In this document: positions 28,912 to 38,432 of the stretch, in pieces
How positions within the stretch are numbered: the stretch's first letter is position 1
How the letters are laid out: each line of letters begins with the position of its first letter
NCBI RefSeq assembly: GCF_019711565.1
Contig: NZ_JAIGNN010000002.1
Location: 1-64,000, forward strand
Direction of reading: 5' to 3'
Source: Qipengyuania proteolytica
Lineage (GTDB): Bacteria; Pseudomonadota; Alphaproteobacteria; Sphingomonadales; Sphingomonadaceae
Length of the DNA: 64,000 nucleotides
Translations under genes and position numbers: made by a program
The notes under the pieces: model-generated
Told to the model about the DNA's origin: nothing
Seen by the model: the letters and a program-made list of their open reading frames with translations, nothing else
Database searches by the model: none

Positions 28912-29940
28912 ATGCGCGTTGATCTGTTCGATTTCGAACTGCCGCCGGAGCGGATCGCCTTGCGGCCGGTGAAACCGCGCGATGCGGCGCGCATGCTGGT
29001 CGTGCGAAGTGAAGGCCCGCTGGAGGATCGTGGCGTCCGCGACCTGCCACAGCTCCTGCGCAAGGGCGACGTGCTGGTGTTCAACGACACGCGTGTGATC
29101 CCGGCCCAGCTGGAAGGGCGGCGGGGCGAGGCGAAGATCGGTGCGACCCTGCACAAGCGCGTGGACCTGCGCCGCTGGCAGGCCTTTATCCGCAATGCCA
29201 AGCGCCTGCGCGAAGGCGACGAGGTGGAGTTCGGCGGTGATGTGTTCGCGACGGCCGAGCAGCGCCTGCCCGATGGCAGCTTCGTGCTCGCCTTTGCCGG
29301 CGACGAACCGGTCGAGGTCTTGCTGGAGCGCGCGGGACGCATGCCCCTACCTCCGTATATTGCGGGCAAGCGCGCGACCGACGAGCAGGACCGCAAGGAT
29401 TACCAGACCATGTTCGCGCGCGAGGACGGCGCGGTCGCCGCGCCCACCGCCGCGCTGCATTTCACGCCCGAGTTGATCGCCGCGCTGGACGAGGCGGGGA
29501 TCGGCCGCGAGACGCTGACACTGCATGTCGGCGCGGGCACTTTCCTGCCGGTGAAGGTCGACGATACGGACGACCATGCCATGCATTCCGAATGGGGGCG
29601 CATCGAGGCCGCTGTCGCCGATCGCCTCAACGCCGCGCGCGCCGGCGGGGGCAGGGTGATCGCGGTCGGCACCACCAGCCTGCGCCTGCTGGAAAGCGCC
29701 ACCGGTGAGGACGGCACGGTCCGGCCATTTGCAGGCGACACCGATATCTTCATCACGCCCGGCTACAGGTTTCGGGCCGTCGATGGCCTGATGACCAATT
29801 TCCACCTGCCGAAGTCTACGCTGATGATGCTGGTCAGCGCTCTGATCGGTCGCGATCGTATCATGGAAGCCTATGCACACGCGATCGCGCAGGGATACCG
29901 CTTTTATAGCTACGGGGATTCCTCGCTGCTCCTGCCCTGA
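28912..29940 (+). CDS. queA: S-adenosylmethionine:tRNA ribosyltransferase-isomerase
   Basis: A 342-residue enzyme that transfers and rearranges the ribosyl part of SAM onto 7-aminomethyl-7-deazaguanine in tRNA, making epoxyqueuosine. Marks include [20 protein letters not shown] at the start, [18 protein letters not shown] near residue 55, [19 protein letters not shown] near 165 and [15 protein letters not shown] near the end. The ATG at 28912 gives the family start; an ATG six codons earlier lies in the repeat. tgt of the same pathway is 6.5 kb further on. It overlaps the 3' end of the tetR gene by 31 bases. Confidence 0.96.
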   Translation: MRVDLFDFELPPERIALRPVKPRDAARMLVVRSEGPLEDRGVRDLPQLLRKGDVLVFNDTRVIPAQLEGRRGEAKIGATLHKRVDLRRWQAFIRNAKRLREGDEVEFGGDVFATAEQRLPDGSFVLAFAGDEPVEVLLERAGRMPLPPYIAGKRATDEQDRKDYQTMFAREDGAVAAPTAALHFTPELIAALDEAGIGRETLTLHVGAGTFLPVKVDDTDDHAMHSEWGRIEAAVADRLNAARAGGGRVIAVGTTSLRLLESATGEDGTVRPFAGDTDIFITPGYRFRAVDGLMTNFHLPKSTLMMLVSALIGRDRIMEAYAHAIAQGYRFYSYGDSSLLLP

Positions 29941-30506
29941 ACGCGGAACAGGTTTTCGGTGTTGAGCAGGCGGTCGATCAGCGCGTCGTCCGCCGGTATG
30001 CGGCCGTCGAGCATCAGCATCGCGATTCCATGCGCGATCGACCAGGCCTGCAGCGCCAGCCGATCCGCATCCTCGATATTGCTTGACAGCTCGCGCGTCA
30101 TCTTCTGGAGGAGCCGCCCTGCCGGGTCGCCCGAAACGTCGTGCTCGACCGGGTTGCCCTGTGTGTACATCAGACGGAAGAGGGCCGGGTGAGCAAGCGC
30201 AAAGCGAACGTAAGCGCGGCCCGTTTCGGCGAAACCCAACGCGCCTCCACCGACCTTTGTCGCTGCTTCGGCCTGTGCCGCACCGAGCATTGCAAGGCCT
30301 TCGCTCGCCAGCGCCTCCACGAGCGCCTGTTTGTCAGGGAAATGCCGATAGACCGCAGTCGGTGATACACCGACTTTGCGCGCCAGTTCGCGCAGCGAAA
30401 CTTCCTTGCCGTCCAGACCGTCCAGCGCCTCCATGCCCGCAGCGACCAGCGCTTCGCGCAGACTGCCGTGATGGTAGGCCTCGTTTGATGTTGACACTGT
30501 TACCAT
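29910..30506 (-). CDS. TetR-family transcriptional regulator
   Basis: A 198-residue repressor. The N-terminal HTH is clear: [20 protein letters not shown], then [20 protein letters not shown] as the recognition region (about residues 38-57). The C-terminal part (from about 80, with [17 protein letters not shown] and the helical end) is the WHG/TetR_C ligand domain seen in regulators of efflux and lipid genes. The ATG at 30506 is used. It is divergent from the carotenoid oxygenase gene with 45 bases between, and that spacer with the start region contains a strong promoter and operator-like sites. An apocarotenoid or lipid ligand is an inference. Confidence 0.9.
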   Translation of the reverse strand: MVTVSTSNEAYHHGSLREALVAAGMEALDGLDGKEVSLRELARKVGVSPTAVYRHFPDKQALVEALASEGLAMLGAAQAEAATKVGGGALGFAETGRAYVRFALAHPALFRLMYTQGNPVEHDVSGDPAGRLLQKMTRELSSNIEDADRLALQAWSIAHGIAMLMLDGRIPADDALIDRLLNTENLFRVQGRSSEESP

Positions 30507-30530
30507 TGCCTCTATGTTTACAGCGTTCAC
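30491..30530 (+). promoter_or_regulatory. Promoter of the carotenoid oxygenase gene with overlapping operator candidates
   Basis: TTGACA (30491-30496) and TATGTT (30513-30518), spacing 16, form a good promoter toward 30552. Two similar sites overlap it: TTGACACTGTTAC at 30491-30503 and GTTTACAGCGTTCAC at 30516-30530, each an imperfect palindrome around ACA(c/gc)TGT or ACAgcGT. The first covers the tetR start codon region, so one bound repressor could control both directions. Confidence 0.5.
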
Positions 30531-30551
30531 TTTAGGCGAGGCGAGTCGATC

Positions 30552-31979
30552 ATGGCAAGTGTCATCGAAAAAACCATCCGCAAGGCCGTCACTCCGGCCA
30601 TCCAGGCCGTGGCCGGTCTCAACCGGGCGCGGCTGGACGATCCATCGGAAAATCCGTTTCTGAAAGGCCTTCACGCGCCCATGACGGAGGAGCGGACCCT
30701 CACCGATCTGGCCGTGACCGGCTCGATTCCGGTCGAACTGGACGGGCGTTATGTCCGCATTGGGCCGAACCCGTTCGATGGTGGCGGGAAAGGCCATCAC
30801 TGGTTCACCGGTGACGGCATGGTCCATGGCGTGCGCCTGAGAGATGGCAAGGCCGAATGGTATCGCAATCGTTTCATCCGATCGAAGGAACTCGAGGCCA
30901 AGGGCGGACCCAAGGCAGCACCCGGACCGCGCAGCACCGATCGCGACGTCGTGAATACCAACGCCCTCGACGTCGGCGGCAAGATCATGGCGCTGGTCGA
31001 AGCCGGCTCCTACCCGGTCGAACTTGACGGCAATCTGGAAAGCGTTGCCTACAGCAATTTCGGGGGAGGCCTGGCTGGCTCGTTCACGGCTCACCCCCAT
31101 CAATGCCCCGTCACAGGGGAGCACCACGCGATTTGCTACAGTGCGGAACAGCCGGACCGCATCCGCCACGTTGCGCTGTCGAAAGACGGCGAGGTCCTGC
31201 GCGAAGTCACGATCCCGGTCGAACATGGCCCCTCGATCCACGATTGCGCGCTGACCGAGAATTACGTCGTCATCCTCGACCTGCCGGTGACCTTTTCCAT
31301 GAAGTCGCTGCTGGCCGGCTACCGTTTCCCCTACCGTTGGAACCCCGAGCACAAGGCGCGCGTCGGCCTCGTACCCCGCAAGGGCGACGCGTCCGAGGTC
31401 ATATGGTGCGATGTCCACCCGTGCTATGTCTTCCATGTCGGCAACAGCTTCGAACAGGACGGCAAGGTCGTAATCGACCTGTGTGCCTACGAGACGATCT
31501 TCGACGGCGACATGCCGGGACCCTACGGGAAAGCCCTGGGGCTGGAGCGCTGGACCGTCGATCCGACGCAGGGGAAGGTCATCCGCGACACGCTCGACGC
31601 GGCGGGACAGGAATTCCCGCGCCCTGACGAGCGCTATTTCACCAAGCCCTATCGCTACCTCTGGTCGGACGCGCTCGAAGGCGATCTGGAATTCTTCTCC
31701 GCCCTGCCGATCTATCGCCACGACCTTGCAACGGGTGAACGCATCGAACACAGCTTCGGGGAAGGCCGCATTCCTGGTGAATTCGTGTTCGTGCCGCGCA
31801 GTCCGGACGCGCCGGAGGGCGATGGCTGGATCATGGGCTATGTCATCGATCGCAATGCCCGCACCAGCAGCCTCGAAATTCTCGAGGCGCTTACGCTCAC
31901 GCCGGTGGCATCGGTGCACATCCCGCATCTTATCCCGCCGGGCTTCCACGGGAACTGGATTGCCGCTAGCCACGACTGA
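30552..31979 (+). CDS. Carotenoid cleavage oxygenase
   Basis: A 475-residue iron(II) enzyme of the carotenoid/lignostilbene oxygenase family, a seven-bladed propeller that cleaves C=C bonds to aldehydes. The four iron-binding His can be placed: His181 (TAHPHQ), His230 (SIHDCA), His295 (FHVGNSF) and His466 (GFHGNW). The N-terminal YVRIGPNPFDGGGKGHHWFTGDGM is the usual family start of blade one. Substrate could be a carotenoid, apocarotenoid or stilbene. It is directly followed by an ABC exporter and preceded by a divergent TetR gene, suggesting that substrate or product induces and is exported. Confidence 0.93.
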   Translation: MASVIEKTIRKAVTPAIQAVAGLNRARLDDPSENPFLKGLHAPMTEERTLTDLAVTGSIPVELDGRYVRIGPNPFDGGGKGHHWFTGDGMVHGVRLRDGKAEWYRNRFIRSKELEAKGGPKAAPGPRSTDRDVVNTNALDVGGKIMALVEAGSYPVELDGNLESVAYSNFGGGLAGSFTAHPHQCPVTGEHHAICYSAEQPDRIRHVALSKDGEVLREVTIPVEHGPSIHDCALTENYVVILDLPVTFSMKSLLAGYRFPYRWNPEHKARVGLVPRKGDASEVIWCDVHPCYVFHVGNSFEQDGKVVIDLCAYETIFDGDMPGPYGKALGLERWTVDPTQGKVIRDTLDAAGQEFPRPDERYFTKPYRYLWSDALEGDLEFFSALPIYRHDLATGERIEHSFGEGRIPGEFVFVPRSPDAPEGDGWIMGYVIDRNARTSSLEILEALTLTPVASVHIPHLIPPGFHGNWIAASHD

Positions 31980-32912
31980 GTGGAGCCGATTCTCGAACTT
32001 TGCGGCCTGACCAAGGTCTATCCCGGCGGGCTGAAAGCGCTCGACGATGTCGACCTCACGATCCGCAAGGGCGAGATTTTCGCGCTGCTGGGGCCGAACG
32101 GGGCCGGCAAGACAACGCTGATCGGCGCGGTCTGCGGTCTCGTCCGGCCGAGCGGCGGCACCATTTGCGCCTTCGGCCTCGACATGGCGCAGGACTGGCG
32201 CAAGGCCAGGGCGCGGATCGGGCTCGTCCCGCAGGAACTGAGCACCGACATGTTCGAGCCGGTGATCCGCGCGGTCAGCTATTCGCGCGGCCTGTTCGGT
32301 CTCGCACCCGATCCGGCGCGGATTGAGGAAATTCTTCGTTCGCTCAGCCTGTGGGAGAAGCGCGACGAGCGGATCATGGCGCTGTCAGGCGGGATGAAGC
32401 GCCGCGTGCTGATCGCCAAGGCGCTGGCGCACGAGCCCGACCTCCTGTTCCTCGACGAACCCACGGCGGGCGTCGATGTCGAACTGCGCAAGGGCATGTG
32501 GGCCATCATCGACGAAATGCGCGCACGCGGCGTCACGATCATCCTGACGACCCACTACATCGAGGAAGCCGAAGAGATGGCCGACCGCGTCGGCATCATC
32601 CGCAACGGCAAGATCATCGCGGTGGACGAGAAGGACGCGCTGATGGCCAAGCTGGGCCGGACCGAGGCGCATATCACACTGGCCGAACCGCTCGCCGCGC
32701 TTCCCGAAGCGATTGCGACCTATCCCGTCGAACTTGAGCAGGGCGGTACCTCGCTCCGCTATCGTGGCGGCGACGGCACGGGGAAGGGCAAGGCCGAGGT
32801 GGCGGAGCTTACCAAGGCGCTCACCCGCGCAGGCATCGATTACACCGGCATCGAGACGCGCGAGAGCAGTCTCGAGGATATCTTCGTCTCCCTCCTCGGG
32901 GAGGACGCGTGA
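31980..32912 (+). CDS. ABC transporter ATP-binding protein
   Basis: A 310-residue ATPase: Walker A GPNGAGKTTL (about residues 37-46), signature LSGGMKRRVLIAKALAHEP (about 139-157), Walker B LLFLDEPTAGVD and switch His in TTHYIEEAEEMADRVG. The C-terminal 80 residues are the extension found in the DrrA/NodI-type exporters. It partners the next gene's ABC-2 permease, a two-gene export system for small hydrophobic compounds. The start codon GTG at 31980 follows the oxygenase stop immediately, so the genes are co-translated. Confidence 0.93.
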   Translation: MEPILELCGLTKVYPGGLKALDDVDLTIRKGEIFALLGPNGAGKTTLIGAVCGLVRPSGGTICAFGLDMAQDWRKARARIGLVPQELSTDMFEPVIRAVSYSRGLFGLAPDPARIEEILRSLSLWEKRDERIMALSGGMKRRVLIAKALAHEPDLLFLDEPTAGVDVELRKGMWAIIDEMRARGVTIILTTHYIEEAEEMADRVGIIRNGKIIAVDEKDALMAKLGRTEAHITLAEPLAALPEAIATYPVELEQGGTSLRYRGGDGTGKGKAEVAELTKALTRAGIDYTGIETRESSLEDIFVSLLGEDA

Positions 32913-33676
32913 TGCTGGGCTGGCGCTCGACCTGGTCGATCTACAAGCGCGAATTGATGCGCTTCATGCGCACAGCATTTCAGTCGGTGCTCGCCCCCGT
33001 CCTGACGACGTCGCTCTATTTCATCGTTTTCGGCGCGGCGATCGGTGGGCGAATGCCCGATCTTGGCGGCGTAAATTACGGTGCCTTCATCATTCCCGGC
33101 CTGCTGATGTTGACCCTGCTGGGCGAGACTACCAGCAATTCCAGTTTCGGCATCTACATGCCGCGCTTTACCGGGACGATCTACGAACTGCTCAGCGCCC
33201 CCGTCGGCGTCGGGGAGACACTGATCGGCTTCGTCGGCGCGGCGATGACCAAGAGCCTGATCCTGGCCGCCATCATCCTCGTCACCGCGCGCCTGTTCGT
33301 CGATTACAGCATCGCCCATCCGCTGCTTGCAGTGATTTATATCATGCTGGTGGCGGCCGCCTTCAGCCTGTTCGGCTTCATCCTCGGCATATGGGCGGAC
33401 AACTTCGAGAAGCTCGGGATTATCCCGATGTTGTTCCTCACGCCGCTGACTTTCCTCGGCGGCACCTTCTACTCGATCGATATGCTCCCCAAGCCGTGGG
33501 ACACGATCGCGCTGGCCAATCCGATAGTCTATCTGGTCAGCGGCTTGCGCTGGACGTTCTACGGCACGGCCGATGTCGATATCCGGGTGAGTTTCGCCAT
33601 TACGCTGACATTTCTCGCTGCCTGCGTCGCGGTCATCGCCTACATTTTCAAGACGGGATGGCGCCTGCGCGCCTGA
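32912..33676 (+). CDS. ABC-2 type transporter permease
   Basis: A 254-residue inner-membrane protein with six hydrophobic helices and the ABC-2 motif region: the first cytoplasmic helix SIYKRELMRFMRTAFQSV, the central STNSSFGIYMPRFTG-like NSSFGIYMPRFTGTIYELLSA, and LTFLGGTFYSIDMLPKPWD with ANPIVYLVSGLRWTFYG near the end. It resembles NodJ/YadH. It starts in a TGATG overlap with the ATPase gene; a GTG one codon earlier is also possible. Confidence 0.92.
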   Translation: MLGWRSTWSIYKRELMRFMRTAFQSVLAPVLTTSLYFIVFGAAIGGRMPDLGGVNYGAFIIPGLLMLTLLGETTSNSSFGIYMPRFTGTIYELLSAPVGVGETLIGFVGAAMTKSLILAAIILVTARLFVDYSIAHPLLAVIYIMLVAAAFSLFGFILGIWADNFEKLGIIPMLFLTPLTFLGGTFYSIDMLPKPWDTIALANPIVYLVSGLRWTFYGTADVDIRVSFAITLTFLAACVAVIAYIFKTGWRLRA

Positions 33677-33708
33677 CGCACGAAAATATCCGACGAACGA
33701 CATTTTAC

Positions 33709-33762
33709 ATTCATTGAATGGACAGGTGACCGGGCGCAAATCGCAGCGCGCGCCAAGGGAAA
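33709..33762 (+). promoter_or_regulatory. Conserved leader/promoter element, copy 2
   Basis: ATTCATTGAATGGACAG (33709-33725), CGCAGCGC (33742-33749) and CCAAGGGAAA (33753-33762) repeat the blocks found at 28059-28110, with spacings of 16 and 3 bases here against 15 and 4 there. It precedes another gene for an exported protein. The first block contains a perfect ATTCA-T-TGAAT palindrome. Confidence 0.5.
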
Positions 33763-33791
33763 CGGCGCGTCAATTCAAGGACGGTACTACA

Positions 33792-34346
33792 ATGAAGAAA
33801 ATCGCATTTACCGCCGCAGCTGCAGCCGCCGCACTGGCGCTGCCGAGCGCGGCGCAGGCGCAGAGCGTCGTGCCGGGCAACGGCTTCGTCGGCGTGTCGG
33901 CAGGCGTGCACGACCTCGGCTTCGAAGATGAGATCGTGTCGATCGATCCCGATTTCGAAGTCGACGACTCCAGCCCCCTGATCGGCGTGTTCGCCGGTTA
34001 CGACTTCCCCGTCGGCCCGAGCATCTTCATCGGCGTTGAAGGCAACTACAACTTCGGCACGGACGCTCTCGACGGCGACTATGGCGCCAGCGCGCGCCTC
34101 GGCTTCGCTGTACCTGGCGGCACCAAGATCTATGCCCGCGGCGGCTACCAGGCGATCAAGGTCGACTATAACAAGATCATCAACGACGATTCGATCGATT
34201 TCAGCGGCGTCGACGACACCGAGAGCGATTATCTCGTCGGTCTTGGCGTCGACGTTCCGGTCGGTGGCTTGTTCGTGCGCGGCAACGTCGACACGATTTC
34301 CTTCGACACCATGCGCGCAACCGTTGGCGTCGGTCTGAAGTTCTGA
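33792..34346 (+). CDS. Outer-membrane beta-barrel protein, OmpA/Omp25-like
   Basis: A 184-residue exported protein: signal peptide MKKIAFTAAAAAAALALPS ending at AQA-QS, then alternating strands typical of an eight-stranded small porin-like barrel (GNGFVGVSAGVHDLGF, PLIGVFAGYDFPVGPSIFIG, ASARLGFAVPGG) and a last strand closing with Phe (MRATVGVGLKF), the C-terminal outer-membrane insertion signal. Asp-rich loops are exposed. It is probably a monocistronic structural barrel; a strong hairpin and T-run follow the gene. Confidence 0.88.
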   Translation: MKKIAFTAAAAAAALALPSAAQAQSVVPGNGFVGVSAGVHDLGFEDEIVSIDPDFEVDDSSPLIGVFAGYDFPVGPSIFIGVEGNYNFGTDALDGDYGASARLGFAVPGGTKIYARGGYQAIKVDYNKIINDDSIDFSGVDDTESDYLVGLGVDVPVGGLFVRGNVDTISFDTMRATVGVGLKF

Positions 34347-34366
34347 TCGCGCGAGCAACGCACATC

Positions 34367-34400
34367 GGGCCGGTCTTCCTCAGGGGAGGCCGGCCCTTTT
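34367..34400 (+). terminator. Rho-independent terminator of the beta-barrel gene
   Basis: GGGCCGG at 34367-34373 pairs with CCGGCCC at 34390-34396, with further TCC/GGA pairs inside, followed by TTTT. It begins 21 bases after the beta-barrel stop codon. Confidence 0.8.
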
Positions 34401-34448
34401 GCATGTCCGGGGTGGCGGGTGGACCGTCAGCGCGCTAGGCGCTGCGCC

Positions 34449-35402
34449 ATGTTCGACCGCACCATAAAATGTGCCGCCGCCGCCGTCGCCCTCTCCTTCG
34501 CAGCGCCGGCCAGGGCAGAGCTTCCCGAGGGCGCGCGGCAGATGATCGATGCCGCGCTTGCGAGCGGCGATGATGCCAAGGTCGCGACCGTCCTCGAGCT
34601 GGCGCGTACGACCTGGCCGCAAGAGGCCGATGCCATCGCTGCGATCGAAGGCGAATGGCAGGCGGCCAAGGCCGAGCGCGCTGCCGCGGAAGCAGCCGCG
34701 CAGGAAGACGCGATCCGCTCCGCCGGCCTGTTCGAGCGCTGGAGCGGCGAGGGTGAGCTGGGCGGTTTCCAGTCGAGCGGGAACAGCAATACGGTCGGCG
34801 CCTCCGCCGGTTTGAAGCTGAAACGGGAGGGGATCGCCTGGTCGCACCGCCTCGCCGCGCGCTTCGATTACCAGCGCCAGAACGGCATCACGAGCCGCGA
34901 GCAGCTGTTCGCCTCCTACGAACCGCGTTGGCAATTCGGGCAGACCGTGTTCGCTTATGGCCTCGCGCAATACGAGCGCGACCAGATCCAGGGGGTCGAC
35001 GGGCGTTACGCCATATCGGGAGGGCTGGGCTACAAGGTGCTCGACGGCGACGGGCTCAGCCTTTCGGTCAAGGCCGGCCCTGCGTTCCGCGTCACCGAAT
35101 TTACCGACGGGCGCACCGACAGCCGCCTTGCCGCGCTTGCCGGGCTGGATTTCGACTGGAAGGTCTTCGAACGGCTGACCTTCACGCAGGACGCGAATGC
35201 GGTCGCGGAAACGGGCGGCGAGGCTGTCGTGCTGATCGACAGCTCCAACACGACGATCAACCTGATCACCGGCCTCGATTTCGCCGTGAGCGACCGGTTC
35301 AGGGCGCGCATGTCCTACCAGCTCGACTACGACAGCAATCCGCCGGTGGGAAAGGTTTCGACCGACACGCTCACCCGCGCGACACTCATCTACGGATTCT
35401 GA
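34449..35402 (+). CDS. DUF481 family exported protein
   Basis: A 317-residue protein: a signal peptide ([19 protein letters not shown], cleaved after ARA), an alpha-helical, charged region to about residue 95 ([19 protein letters not shown]), then a DUF481 beta-barrel-like domain beginning [20 protein letters not shown] and ending with a Phe-terminal strand ([11 protein letters not shown]). DUF481 proteins are putative outer-membrane proteins of unknown role, some induced by salt or lipid stress. The Ala-rich periplasmic helix before the barrel is the visible oddity. It ends two bases before tgt, so the two could be co-transcribed. Confidence 0.87.
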   Translation: MFDRTIKCAAAAVALSFAAPARAELPEGARQMIDAALASGDDAKVATVLELARTTWPQEADAIAAIEGEWQAAKAERAAAEAAAQEDAIRSAGLFERWSGEGELGGFQSSGNSNTVGASAGLKLKREGIAWSHRLAARFDYQRQNGITSREQLFASYEPRWQFGQTVFAYGLAQYERDQIQGVDGRYAISGGLGYKVLDGDGLSLSVKAGPAFRVTEFTDGRTDSRLAALAGLDFDWKVFERLTFTQDANAVAETGGEAVVLIDSSNTTINLITGLDFAVSDRFRARMSYQLDYDSNPPVGKVSTDTLTRATLIYGF

Positions 35403-35404
35403 CC

Positions 35405-36538
35405 ATGGGCCAACGTTTCGCCTTTACCATCGATGCGACCGACGGCGCCGCACGCACCGGCAAGATCGCCATGCTGCGCGGGGAAATCCGCACGCCCGCC
35501 TTCATGCCCGTGGGGACAGCGGCAACCGTCAAGGCGATGAAACCCGAAACCGTGCGCAGGACGGGGGCCGACATCATCCTCGGCAACACCTACCACCTGA
35601 TGCTGCGGCCAGGCGCCGAGCGGGTGGCGCGGCTCGGCGGGCTGCACAGATTCATGAACTGGGACCGCCCGATCCTGACGGACAGCGGCGGCTACCAAGT
35701 GATGAGCCTCTCCGAGCTGCGCAAGCTGACGGAGGAGGGGGTCGAATTTCGCAGCCATCTCGACGGCTCGAAGCACATGCTGACGCCCGAACGCTCGATG
35801 GAAATCCAGCGGCTGCTCGGCAGCGACATCGTCATGGCCTTCGACGAATGCCCTCGCGCCGACCGGCCGCGTGACGAGATCGCGGCAAGCATGGAGATGT
35901 CGATGCGCTGGGCGAAGCGCAGCCGGGACGGGTTCGATAGCGGCGAAGAGCATGCGTCGCGCGCCGCGCTGTTCGGCATCCAGCAGGGTGCGCTCGACGA
36001 GGAGCTGCGCAAGATCAGCGCCGAGAAGCTCACAGAGATCGGCTTCGACGGCTACGCTATCGGCGGTCTTGCGGTGGGTGAGGGGCAGGAGGCGATGTTT
36101 GCCACGCTCGACTTTGCGCCCGCCCAGTTGCCGCGTGATCGACCGCGCTATCTCATGGGCGTGGGGAAGCCCGACGACCTCGTCGGCGCGGTCGAGCGCG
36201 GGGTGGACATGTTCGACTGCGTGCTGCCGAGCCGCTCGGGCCGCAACGGGCAGGCCTTCACCTGGAACGGCCCGATCAACTTGCGCAACGCGCGCTTCGC
36301 CGAAGATCAGGAGCCGCTCGACAACCGCTGCTCCTGCGACACCTGCAGCACGTACAGCCGCGCCTATCTGCACCATCTCGTCCGCTCGAACGAGATCCTG
36401 GGCGCCATGCTGATGACCGAGCACAATATCGCCTTCTACCAGCAACTGATGCAGGCGATGCGCGACGCGATCGCGCGCGGTGGTTTTGCCCGGTTCGCCA
36501 GCGACTTCCGGCGTGACTATCTGCAGGGCAAGTCCTAG
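35405..36538 (+). CDS. tgt: Queuine tRNA-guanine transglycosylase
   Basis: A 377-residue enzyme exchanging the wobble guanine of tRNAs for Asp, Asn, His and Tyr with preQ1. The catalytic site is [16 protein letters not shown] and [17 protein letters not shown]; the zinc site [17 protein letters not shown] has three Cys and one His near residues 310-340. Full length. Together with queA it shows that queuosine modification is present, although the two genes are unlinked. It follows DUF481 after two bases and precedes the M50 gene by nine. Confidence 0.97.
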   Translation: MGQRFAFTIDATDGAARTGKIAMLRGEIRTPAFMPVGTAATVKAMKPETVRRTGADIILGNTYHLMLRPGAERVARLGGLHRFMNWDRPILTDSGGYQVMSLSELRKLTEEGVEFRSHLDGSKHMLTPERSMEIQRLLGSDIVMAFDECPRADRPRDEIAASMEMSMRWAKRSRDGFDSGEEHASRAALFGIQQGALDEELRKISAEKLTEIGFDGYAIGGLAVGEGQEAMFATLDFAPAQLPRDRPRYLMGVGKPDDLVGAVERGVDMFDCVLPSRSGRNGQAFTWNGPINLRNARFAEDQEPLDNRCSCDTCSTYSRAYLHHLVRSNEILGAMLMTEHNIAFYQQLMQAMRDAIARGGFARFASDFRRDYLQGKS

Positions 36539-36547
36539 TCAGGCGCC

Positions 36548-37315
36548 ATGGCTCTGCTCGAACGGCGCAAAGGGAGAACGGTCACTCCGGCCAAGTGGGG
36601 GCTAAAACCGTCACCGGGCGGCAGCGGCAAGCAGGAAAGCTATCTGGTCGCGCTGGCACTCGGCACGGTGATCTTGTGGCAACTTCCGCTCGGCCGGACG
36701 CTGCTCTATCCCTTCACGCTTCTAGCGGTCTGGTTCCACGAGATGGGGCACGGCATCGCCTCGCTGTTGCTCGGCGCGCGCTTCGAGGAGCTTGTCCTTT
36801 ACGCAGAGGGCTCCGGTTATGCCCTGTCGGCCTGGCCGGCGGATACGCCGGGTGTGTTCCATGCGGTCACAGCGGCTGCAGGCCTGCTGGGTCCCTCACT
36901 GGTGGGCGCCGCGCTGATCGTGGCCTCCCGATCGCCTAGTGCGACGCGCGCTGCCCTGCTATTGCTCGGGACCGCGCTCGTCTTGTCGACAGTGATATGG
37001 GTCCGTTCGCTGGCAGGCTGGATCGTCCTGTCGGCCTTTGCCGCGATGATCCTGTCGGTTGCGGTTTTCGGCAAGCCACGACTGCGCCGGCTCGCCGTCG
37101 AATTCCTCGGTGTGCAGGCGTCGATCAGCATCTGGCGCGACATCCACTACCTGTTTTCGGCCGGTGGTTACGTGGACGGGCAGCCGGTCGTATCGGACAC
37201 GGCGGCGATCGCGGATGTGCTGCTGTTGCCTTACTGGGTCTGGGGTGCGCTGATCACACTCGCGATCCTCACGATCACGTGGAAAGCGCTCCGCTATGCC
37301 TCCGCAGCCCGGTAG
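36548..37315 (+). CDS. M50-type membrane metalloprotease family protein
   Basis: A 255-residue membrane protein with about six hydrophobic helices. The metal motif HEMGHG (His64, Glu65, His68) lies inside a helix (LLAVWFHEMGHGIASLL), as in M50B-like intramembrane proteases. The third ligand, usually Asp in a later helix, is uncertain; a conserved DIHYLFS occurs at about residue 198. Such proteins cleave membrane-bound substrates or have lost activity. It is transcribed after tgt in the same direction. Confidence 0.8.
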   Translation: MALLERRKGRTVTPAKWGLKPSPGGSGKQESYLVALALGTVILWQLPLGRTLLYPFTLLAVWFHEMGHGIASLLLGARFEELVLYAEGSGYALSAWPADTPGVFHAVTAAAGLLGPSLVGAALIVASRSPSATRAALLLLGTALVLSTVIWVRSLAGWIVLSAFAAMILSVAVFGKPRLRRLAVEFLGVQASISIWRDIHYLFSAGGYVDGQPVVSDTAAIADVLLLPYWVWGALITLAILTITWKALRYASAAR

Positions 37316-37318
37316 ACG

Positions 37319-37489
37319 TCAGGCAGGCGCGCGTTCGCGCAGTTCCAGCACTGTTCCGCGATAGGGTACGAAATTTCCCGCGCCGTCGAGAAACCCGGCG
37401 CCGATGGCATTGGCCTGCGCCTGCGCCTGGGTGAGCGTGTCGTACCATTTCCCGCGGCGGTTGCGGGTGATGAAGCGATATTGTGTCAT
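37319..37489 (-). CDS. Small conserved hypothetical protein
   Basis: A 56-residue protein starting MTQYRFITRNRRGKWY, with a helix DTLTQAQAQANAIGAGFLDG and a strand FVPYRGTVLELRE. It is basic at the start, and composition and codon use look genuine. I recall close sequences in other sphingomonads as hypothetical proteins. It is convergent with the M50 gene (stop 4 bases away). No function can be inferred; a small nucleic-acid-binding fold is one option. Confidence 0.6.
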   Translation of the reverse strand: MTQYRFITRNRRGKWYDTLTQAQAQANAIGAGFLDGAGNFVPYRGTVLELRERAPA

Positions 37490-37557
37490 TGCATGGGGAG
37501 TAAGCGCAAACCCGTCCGCAGTTCCGCGCAAACCCCTGAAAATGCGACGAATTGAAA

Positions 37558-37588
37558 TGAAAAGGGCGGCCCCGCAGGACCGCCCTTC
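37558..37588 (-). terminator. Rho-independent terminator of rpsD
   Basis: AAGGGCGG (37562-37569) and CCGCCCTT (37580-37587) are perfect arms; on the reverse strand the stem is followed by TTTT (complement of AAAA at 37558-37561). It ends the rpsD transcript 22 bases after the stop codon. Confidence 0.85.
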
Positions 37589-37609
37589 GAAGTTCGGTTT
37601 CCCGATCTC

Positions 37610-38224
37610 TTAGCGCGAGTAGAACTCGACCACGAGGTTCGGTTCCATCGTGACCGGGTAGGGCACTTCGTCGAGCTTCGGCACGCGGGTGAAGGTCACC
37701 TTGTCGGTGCCGTCGGGCGCGACGTAGTCGGGAATTTCACGCTCGGGCAGGCTCTGCGCTTCGATGACTAGCGCCATGTCCTTGGCCTTGCTGCCGAGGC
37801 TGACGACGTCGCCGACCTTGACGCGGGCTGAGGCGATGTTGGTCTTCACGCCGTTGAGGTAAATGTGGCCGTGGCTCACGATCTGGCGGGCGGCGAAGAT
37901 GGTCGGCGCGAACTTGGCGCGGTAGACGACCATGTCGAGGCGCTGTTCGAGCAGGCCTATCAGGTTCTGGCCGGTGTCGCCCTTCATGCGCGACGCTTCC
38001 TGATAGGTGCGCTTGAACTGCTTTTCGGTCACGTCGCCGTAGTAGCCCTTGAGCTTCTGCTTGGCGCGCAACTGCAGGCCGAAGTCGGACATCTTGCCCT
38101 TGCGGCGCTGGCCGTGCTGGCCGGGGCCATACGAACGCTTGTTGACCGGGGAATTCGGACGACCCCAGATGTTTTCACCCATCCGGCGGTCGAGTTTGTA
38201 CTTGGCGCTCTTGCGCTTCGACAT
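37610..38224 (-). CDS. rpsD: 30S ribosomal protein S4
   Basis: A 204-residue ribosomal protein, basic, with the S4 RNA-binding domain ([36 protein letters not shown]) in the middle. It binds the 5' domain of 16S rRNA first in assembly. Here it is a single gene, not in the alpha operon, as is typical of alphaproteobacteria. Length and start [21 protein letters not shown] match the family. It has its own terminator, and a promoter is expected in the 208-base spacer upstream, which shows no other feature. Confidence 0.98.
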   Translation of the reverse strand: MSKRKSAKYKLDRRMGENIWGRPNSPVNKRSYGPGQHGQRRKGKMSDFGLQLRAKQKLKGYYGDVTEKQFKRTYQEASRMKGDTGQNLIGLLEQRLDMVVYRAKFAPTIFAARQIVSHGHIYLNGVKTNIASARVKVGDVVSLGSKAKDMALVIEAQSLPEREIPDYVAPDGTDKVTFTRVPKLDEVPYPVTMEPNLVVEFYSR

Positions 38225-38432
38225 CAGTCGTCTCCTTCATTTGCTGAGCTGCCCCATCGGCAGCCATTCAACCCGGCATCGCACCATCGACGCGTAGTGC
38301 TTCGATGCGGCCACCGCTTCACCGGGGTGCGGGGCCAATTAGCGAGGCGCGCGAATAGCAGGTTTGCCGCCGGGGTCAAGGGCGCAGATAGGCGCTCGAC
38401 AAAGCGCGCGGGTGAGGGCAGTGCGCATCGCC

